From contig JAKAFI010000002.1 in NCBI GenBank assembly GCA_021818005.1, positions 1 to 42,344 on the forward strand: DNA of 42,344 bases, in the 5' to 3' direction. The number at the start of each line of letters is the position of its first letter. Position 1 is the stretch's first letter. This stretch comes from Acidobacteriota bacterium. GTDB lineage: Bacteria; Acidobacteriota; Thermoanaerobaculia; Thermoanaerobaculales; Thermoanaerobaculaceae. Under the pieces are notes generated by a model. The model saw only the letters and a program-made list of their open reading frames with translations. It had not been told where the DNA came from and made no database searches. Made by a program: the position numbers and the translations under genes. Below, in pieces: positions 36,877 to 42,344 of this stretch.

Positions 36877-39800
36877 TCATTCCTGCCCCCTCGACTGGCG
36901 GTACTCCTGAATCGCCGCCAGCAGCTCCTCGTCCGTGCCGCCCAGGCGGCGCCAGCGTCGCAACAGCATCCGCGCGGTGAACGGTGTGCGGTCCGGCCGC
37001 GGGTCCAACGCAACGTGGGGCGTGCCGTCCCGGGTTTGGCCGTCCCTCACGTAGAGCATCCCGGACAGGCGCTCGGCCAGCGCCGTCTTGTCGCTTCGCT
37101 CGGTCTGGCGGTGGAAGACGCTGGCGAGCGGCGCGTTGCGCTCGACCGCCTGCCACAGCGGCCGGAGTTTCTGGTGCACGCCCGCCGCCCACAACCCGTT
37201 CGACAGGTCCTGCACCAGCTCGGCCTGTGGTGGCATGAACATGTCCGCGAAGAAGTTGCTGCCGTACTGGCCAGCGTGCGAGGCGGCGTACTGAAGGCGG
37301 GAGAGCATCCCGAACGTCCCGATCTCGAAGAAGTCGTTGAGCAGGCGCTGCCCGAGGTTCGTCTCCTCGCGCTTGCGGTCCTTGAACCAGTTGCGGGCGG
37401 CGATGATCGCCTCGCCCCCGACGGCGCCGGCGAACAGCATGGTCAACAGCGGCCGGACGTTCCCCGCCTCCGCCTCCGCGATCGTGTGCCCTGTTGTGCG
37501 GGCGAACTTCCGCACGTAGGTCGAGTAGGCGAAGACCAGCCGGGACAGCGGGTGAGAGATGAGCGGCGAGCGCCCGGTCGGTGACTCCGCGATCGCGTTC
37601 ACCTGCTCGATCGTCTTCATGACGTACCGCGACGTGTCGGCATCGGTGGGCCCGCCCGCAACCATGCGGTCCACGTCCTCCCGCGAGAACCCCGCCTCGC
37701 GCTCGAGGTAGCGCCGCGCCGCGCCCTCGTCCTGGCCCCACAGCTTCCGCAGCGCCCCGCCGTCGCCCTTGCGGATCGCCTCGAGGCGGGAGCGGAGGTC
37801 TGCCTTGCAGGCGATCGCCGTTGCCTGGTTGATCTTGAGGTTCGCCCAGTTGAACGCGGTGAGCTTTCCCATCGTCCGGCTGGCCTTGCGAGCAACGCCC
37901 TCGATCCCCTCCGTCTGCGCCAGGTCTTGCATGAGGTCGTGCGTCAGGAACCCGAGTTGCCGAAACTCCGCCTCGGAAGCCGAGTTGATGCCGTGGGTGA
38001 AGGCGTGCATGAACCCCTGCACGGTCGGTTTCAACCCCAACCGGATCGCCACCGGGACCCAGCCACCCAGCAGGTTGGGGATGCTCGCAAGCGACAGGTT
38101 GGACATCGCCGTCGCGGCCTGCACCGTCTGGAACACCCGGTTGCCTTCGGCCCAGCTCGCCCATGGGTCGTCGTGCTCCCGGGCGCCCTGCAGGCGGTCC
38201 CACATGCGCACGACGACGGTCTCCGCCTTCTTCGGGTCCCACCCGGCGGAGACCAGCCGGTTGGCAACCTCGGTCAGGTAGGCCCGTTCCTCGGTCCCCG
38301 TGCGGCCGAACTGCTCGACGATGTTGATGCGGCGCGCCGCGGAGATGATGTGGTTCGTCAGCACCTCGGGATCGGTGTCGAGGACCTTGACCTTCTTCCC
38401 GTCCACGGTCAGGGTGCGCGGGAGGTTCTCCGCGACGCGGGCGTGCTCAAGCGACCCCTGCCGCTTCACCCCGAACTTCGGCCCACCGAGCTGCCAGAGC
38501 TGCTCGATCGTCATGCCGCGCGAGCGCGCCGCATCGACCATCGCGAGGTACAGCCGACCGCGGCGCGTCGACAGTGCCTCGTACGCGGCCTCGGTGAGTA
38601 TGTGCGGCACGTAGGTCTCGGGGTTGCGCGCCTTGAAGAGGCGCGGCTGATTGCCCTCGGCGCCCAACACCTCCAACTCGAGGCGCTCGGCTTCGCGGCC
38701 GATCGCCTCGTTCGCCCTGCGCCATGCGTCCGCGAACGCCTGGGTTCGCTCGTTGGACATCGCCTTGCGGTCCTCGTACGACCAGAGGAAGTTCTCCCGC
38801 AGCCAGGCGCGATCGCCATGGGTGAGCTGGCGCTGCGCCGTCCAGATCGGGTCGAGCAGGTCCGATGCCATGTGCCGCCCGCCCCACCACGCCTTCTCGA
38901 TCCGCTGGAAGAGGTCCTCGCCGACCCGGCCGGCGGCGCGCAGCATGCGCTCCGGCGGCGTCCCGCCCTCGGCCAGCTTGCGGACCATCTCCTTTGCGCT
39001 TTCGCCGAAGTCCTTGGCTCGCGCCCAGATGCCTATGCCTCGCTCGGGGGCGCCACCGCCAAGCTCGGCGCCTGGCCGGCCGCCGCCGTCCGCCGGCGCG
39101 AAGTCGTACGGGTGCGGCCCGAGCACCTTGGCCGTCTTGCCGGTCATGTTGGGCCGGCCCGCCATCCGGGCCCGCGCCTCATCGGACTCGAACAGGTCGC
39201 GCTGGTCGCCGCCCGCCGGCACGCCCGGGGCGGCCTCGCGTTCCTGGCGGTCGGCCTCGAGGCGCAGCTCCTCATCGCGGCGCGCCCGCGCCTCGTCCGG
39301 CGCCCAGAGATCGCGCTTCGCCGCTTCGTGGCCCTCGAGCTTGTTGAGCAGGACCTCCCGCTGCGCGGGCGTCAGCGCGGCGATCGCCTCATCCGTCACG
39401 CCGACCGCGCGCGCCCGCCGGCGCATCGCCTCGTCCGGGGCCGGCCCCTCCGGCCTCCGCCGGCGGGAGAACCCCGGTTCCTCCTCGACAGCGACCGGCA
39501 CGCCCTCGCCGGCCCGGCCAGTGTGGATGGCGAAGTCCGCCCGCCCGTTTGGAAACTCGTCGTCGAGCGCAAGGCGTTTCGGATCCACACGAACGGCGAC
39601 CACGGTCCCGTCCCCGTAACCCGTCCCGTCACGGACCGTGCTCAGGTAGACGTCCGGTTCCTGACCCACGAGCCGCCCGGTTCGGCGGATCTCGGCCGCC
39701 GCGTCCCTCGTGGTGCCGTGGTAGAGGGTCACGGTACCGTCGTCGTTGAGAGGAAGCCGGACGCCGCCGACCTCGACCGTCCGGCCCTTGACAGCCGGCT

Positions 39801-42344
39801 CGCCTGAGGCGATCTTCTCTACAGAGCCGTTGCTCTGGCCCCGTTCAGCGCTGGGGGGTCCGGCAGCACCCGGCGTGAGTGAACCCTCCGGGACGGACTG
39901 AGCGTTCTGCGCGCGCTCCCACAGCAACGGCTTTCCGCTGGGTTCAGCTCCGAGTCCACCGGCACTCTTGACTTTCGGCTCCTCGGCGCCAAGATTGGTC
40001 CTGCCCGCTGAAGGCCAGTGTGAGACCGGCGCCCCAGGTTCCGGCTCCCTGGGTGTACCGGCGGGCATTCCTCTTTTCATCGTGTGCTGGTCGGCGGGAC
40101 TCGGTCCCTTGACACGCGGCCCTTCCGGAGCGATGTTCTCTGTAGAGCTGTTGCTCTGGCCCGAAAATGCGCCAGGGGATCCGGTAAACTCCGGCGTGGT
40201 CAACTCCGCCGGTGAGGGTCGAACGCCTCGCGCGCGCTCCCAGAGCAACGGCTTGTTCTTCAGGAACGTGCGGTTGCTGACGAATGCCGTCCTTACCGAC
40301 CAGTAATCGCCCGTGAAATCCGGAGCCAGCTCCACGTACGCAACCGAGGTTCCAGGCGTCCGCTTGGCGAGGATCAACCGCCCCTCCGGTCCTCGGTAGA
40401 TCTCGTCGTAGCTGTCCGCGACCTCCCGCACGAACCGCCGACGTCCGAACCGGCCCGGGTAGCCCGCTTCCGCGAGTTGCACCCGGTGCCGCTCGTCGAT
40501 GTGCGAATCGGCCTCGCGTGGCAGGCGAATCGGCCCGGCGGAGCGGCCAACCTCCCGCGCCGCATCCTCCCCGATCTCACCGAGATTCCGACTGCCGGAG
40601 GCCGCCGCGACAAACCGGTCCGGCTCGGCCGGCTCTGGCCATTCCCGCCGGCGCCGGCGCGAGAACCCCGCCTCCGGCTCCCCGGAGACAGTTCGGGCCG
40701 CCTCGCCGGCGGCCCGTGGTGCTTCGCCCTCGCCCGCGCGCCGCGCGCGCAGGCGTTCCAGGACACCAGGCGGTTTGGCCTCGACACCCTCATCGCGCCG
40801 ACGTCGTCGCGAGAAGAAGGACCCCTGTCCCGTCTCCTCATCCTCGGCTCGGCGCCGCGCGTCCGCCGCCTCCCGCGCCGCGGCCGCCTCGTCCGCCTCG
40901 AACAACCCGCGCTGTACTCCAACTCGCCCGGTCCTGGTGGAGGTCGCCGCCGTATCGCGTGCCACCGGCTCGAGCTGTGCCTCGTCGGCGCCAAAGAGGG
41001 CGCCTTGCTCTGTCTCGCCCTTCGGCCGCATCCCCGGCAACCACTTTGACTCCTCGCCTCGCCGCCGCGAAAGTCCCGCCTCGCCGCCCTCGCGCAGCAC
41101 GGTCCGCATCCGCTCGAGGATCGAGCCGCGCTCCATCGACCGCTCTTCAGCCGCGGTCGGTTCCGCGAGGGGCGACCCCTTGTACGGCCCGGTGAGGATC
41201 TGCTTGAGGTCCTCTATGGTCGCCGTGCCGCGCTTCCAACCCATTGCATCGTCGATCTCGACGAGGGCCGTATCGGCCGGCAGGCTCGACGGCGAGCCCC
41301 GCTTGCCGCGGTACTGGAGTGGAATCGCCCAATCCTCGGTCTCGCCCTTGGGTGGCACCAGCTTGTTCCGGAACCGCTGACGCAGCCGCCAGACCGGATC
41401 GGCTTCTCTTGCGGCCGCGATGGACGCCCGGTCGGCCAGCGCCTCCCGGACGCGGGCCAGGCGCCGCGATTTGCGAACCTCCGGCGGCGCCGACTCGCGT
41501 TCGTAGCGCGCCAGCATGTCGGCGACCTGGTCGCGCAGACCCTCGAGGTCCCGCACGAACGGCTCGGTTCGGTAGTCCGGCAGGATCTTCCGCAGGATGC
41601 GATCGAGGATCTCCACGAACCGCCCGGCGACCTCCTGAAAGGCCTCCGGACTCCGCTCCATCAGCCGCTCCCAGAACGCCGGCCGGGTGAGTTGCTCGCC
41701 CGTGAAGTCCGCGAGGAACTCCTTCGGGAGATCCATCCCCTCCGTCTGACCGAAGTAGCGCCGGCCGGACCAGCCCTCGAGGTCGACACCCTCGCGCACG
41801 GCCGCAAGGAGCGGTTCGAGCAACTCCGGCCGCTCGATCTTGATCACCTCGATAAGCTCGTGCCCGGCGACCGTGTGTAGCGGTGCTTCGGCGTCGCTGA
41901 ACAGGACGATTTTCGTGCGGCCTCGGCGACCGGTGGCACGATTGCGCGGACTGAACGCCATCCCGTTCAGGGGGGGCACCTCGGGCGAGGCGCGGCGCAT
42001 CAGCACGGGGTCCTCCCCGTGGAACGCGCGCACCACCTCGACGGCGGCTTCTAGTTCAGGTCGGAGGGGTTCTGTTGGTTCGGCCCTGGCAACCGCTCCA
42101 GGAGGGATGTCACGGCCGAACTCGCGGGCGATGGTGCCTCGGACCTGGTTGGCGAGGATGGCATCGGCGGCGTCGGCTCCGGGTCCCGCGACCAGGTCAG
42201 GTGCTTCACCTGCTGACCCAGCATTGGGTTGATGTGGTACCACATCACGTCGTCGAACGGGTCGTCGGCCATTACCAGGTAATGTGGGTTCGCCGGCAGG
42301 CGTTGGCAAGGGCACGGCCGGCGCCGGGCGCTCGAGCGGCGCGG
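36877..42344 (-). CDS. C-terminal part of giant polyvalent protein (metallopeptidase-like, PBECR-like nuclease, ART-like, large C-terminal virion region)
   Basis: 1812-aa ORF in track, continuous in frame with 1-1985 through the terminal repeat. Confidence 0.88.
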   Translation of the reverse strand, partial: APLERPAPAVPLPTPAGEPTLPGNGRRPVRRRDVVPHQPNAGSAGEAPDLVAGPGADAADAILANQVRGTIAREFGRDIPPGAVARAEPTEPLRPELEAAVEVVRAFHGEDPVLMRRASPEVPPLNGMAFSPRNRATGRRGRTKIVLFSDAEAPLHTVAGHELIEVIKIERPELLEPLLAAVREGVDLEGWSGRRYFGQTEGMDLPKEFLADFTGEQLTRPAFWERLMERSPEAFQEVAGRFVEILDRILRKILPDYRTEPFVRDLEGLRDQVADMLARYERESAPPEVRKSRRLARVREALADRASIAAAREADPVWRLRQRFRNKLVPPKGETEDWAIPLQYRGKRGSPSSLPADTALVEIDDAMGWKRGTATIEDLKQILTGPYKGSPLAEPTAAEERSMERGSILERMRTVLREGGEAGLSRRRGEESKWLPGMRPKGETEQGALFGADEAQLEPVARDTAATSTRTGRVGVQRGLFEADEAAAAREAADARRRAEDEETGQGSFFSRRRRRDEGVEAKPPGVLERLRARRAGEGEAPRAAGEAARTVSGEPEAGFSRRRRREWPEPAEPDRFVAAASGSRNLGEIGEDAAREVGRSAGPIRLPREADSHIDERHRVQLAEAGYPGRFGRRRFVREVADSYDEIYRGPEGRLILAKRTPGTSVAYVELAPDFTGDYWSVRTAFVSNRTFLKNKPLLWERARGVRPSPAELTTPEFTGSPGAFSGQSNSSTENIAPEGPRVKGPSPADQHTMKRGMPAGTPREPEPGAPVSHWPSAGRTNLGAEEPKVKSAGGLGAEPSGKPLLWERAQNAQSVPEGSLTPGAAGPPSAERGQSNGSVEKIASGEPAVKGRTVEVGGVRLPLNDDGTVTLYHGTTRDAAAEIRRTGRLVGQEPDVYLSTVRDGTGYGDGTVVAVRVDPKRLALDDEFPNGRADFAIHTGRAGEGVPVAVEEEPGFSRRRRPEGPAPDEAMRRRARAVGVTDEAIAALTPAQREVLLNKLEGHEAAKRDLWAPDEARARRDEELRLEADRQEREAAPGVPAGGDQRDLFESDEARARMAGRPNMTGKTAKVLGPHPYDFAPADGGGRPGAELGGGAPERGIGIWARAKDFGESAKEMVRKLAEGGTPPERMLRAAGRVGEDLFQRIEKAWWGGRHMASDLLDPIWTAQRQLTHGDRAWLRENFLWSYEDRKAMSNERTQAFADAWRRANEAIGREAERLELEVLGAEGNQPRLFKARNPETYVPHILTEAAYEALSTRRGRLYLAMVDAARSRGMTIEQLWQLGGPKFGVKRQGSLEHARVAENLPRTLTVDGKKVKVLDTDPEVLTNHIISAARRINIVEQFGRTGTEERAYLTEVANRLVSAGWDPKKAETVVVRMWDRLQGAREHDDPWASWAEGNRVFQTVQAATAMSNLSLASIPNLLGGWVPVAIRLGLKPTVQGFMHAFTHGINSASEAEFRQLGFLTHDLMQDLAQTEGIEGVARKASRTMGKLTAFNWANLKINQATAIACKADLRSRLEAIRKGDGGALRKLWGQDEGAARRYLEREAGFSREDVDRMVAGGPTDADTSRYVMKTIEQVNAIAESPTGRSPLISHPLSRLVFAYSTYVRKFARTTGHTIAEAEAGNVRPLLTMLFAGAVGGEAIIAARNWFKDRKREETNLGQRLLNDFFEIGTFGMLSRLQYAASHAGQYGSNFFADMFMPPQAELVQDLSNGLWAAGVHQKLRPLWQAVERNAPLASVFHRQTERSDKTALAERLSGMLYVRDGQTRDGTPHVALDPRPDRTPFTARMLLRRWRRLGGTDEELLAAIQEYRQSRGQE
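39481..39753 (-). other. ADP-ribosyltransferase-like segment of giant protein
   Basis: TVTLYHGTTRDAAAEIRRTGRL...VYLSTVRDGTGYGDGTVVAVRVDPKRLALDDEFPNGRADFAIH. Confidence 0.65.
40231..40518 (-). other. PBECR-type (phage Barnase-EndoU-ColicinE5/D-RelE-like) nuclease segment
   Basis: SHIDERHRVQLAEAGY...RLILAKRTPGTSVAYVELAPDFTGDYWSVRTAFVSNRTFLKNKPLLWERA. Confidence 0.5.
41491..42063 (-). other. Metallopeptidase-like segment of giant protein (degenerate HExxH: GHELIEV)
   Basis: HTVAGHELIEVIKIERPELLEPLL...EFLADFTGEQLTRPAFWERL resembles polyvalent-protein MPTase domains. Confidence 0.45.
42170..42344. repeat. Second copy of the terminal direct repeat
   Basis: Matches 1-175 with one substitution. 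Confidence 0.97.

Noticed and set aside
36815-38242. 475-aa minus-strand ORF inside the giant gene
   Set aside because: Alternative frame with composition typical of a shadow ORF; the long frame has coherent protein sequence
37927-39807. 626-aa plus-strand ORF (and 12293-13762, 15917-17389)
   Set aside because: Antisense frames of the giant protein, capsid and portal genes

Overview
The window looks like an essentially complete, circularly assembled genome of a temperate, podovirus-like, GC-rich phage or prophage. Positions 1-175 repeat at 42170-42344 with one mismatch (54 C vs 42223 A). Nearly everything is on the minus strand: an early/replication region with two DNA methyltransferases and a replisome-organizer-like gene (about 32.6-22 kb); terminase, portal, scaffold, capsid, adaptor, tail nozzle, tailspike and internal virion proteins (about 21-2 kb); a giant multidomain protein whose ORF crosses the contig ends; then holin/endolysin and a strong terminator at 35.14 kb. 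A short plus-strand lysogeny module (32.7-35.0 kb) has an XRE regulator, a membrane protein, a tyrosine integrase and a tRNA 3'-end-like attP. Main highlights: (1) Joining the contig ends gives one uninterrupted 2425-aa polyvalent protein. It carries a GGDEF (diguanylate-cyclase-like) domain with catalytic and substrate-binding residues retained, plus metallopeptidase-like, PBECR-nuclease-like and ADP-ribosyltransferase-like segments. (2) Seven copies of the palindrome GTCCNGGAC, two sets of three at exact 10-bp spacing, flank a d(GCGAAGC)-type hairpin inside the replisome-organizer-like gene, a candidate replication origin. Others: split terminase, two tyrosine recombinases, secretion signals on tail-fibre-like proteins, and a local reading-frame switch inside the terminal repeat. 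All family calls are from reading motifs by eye; no database search was run.
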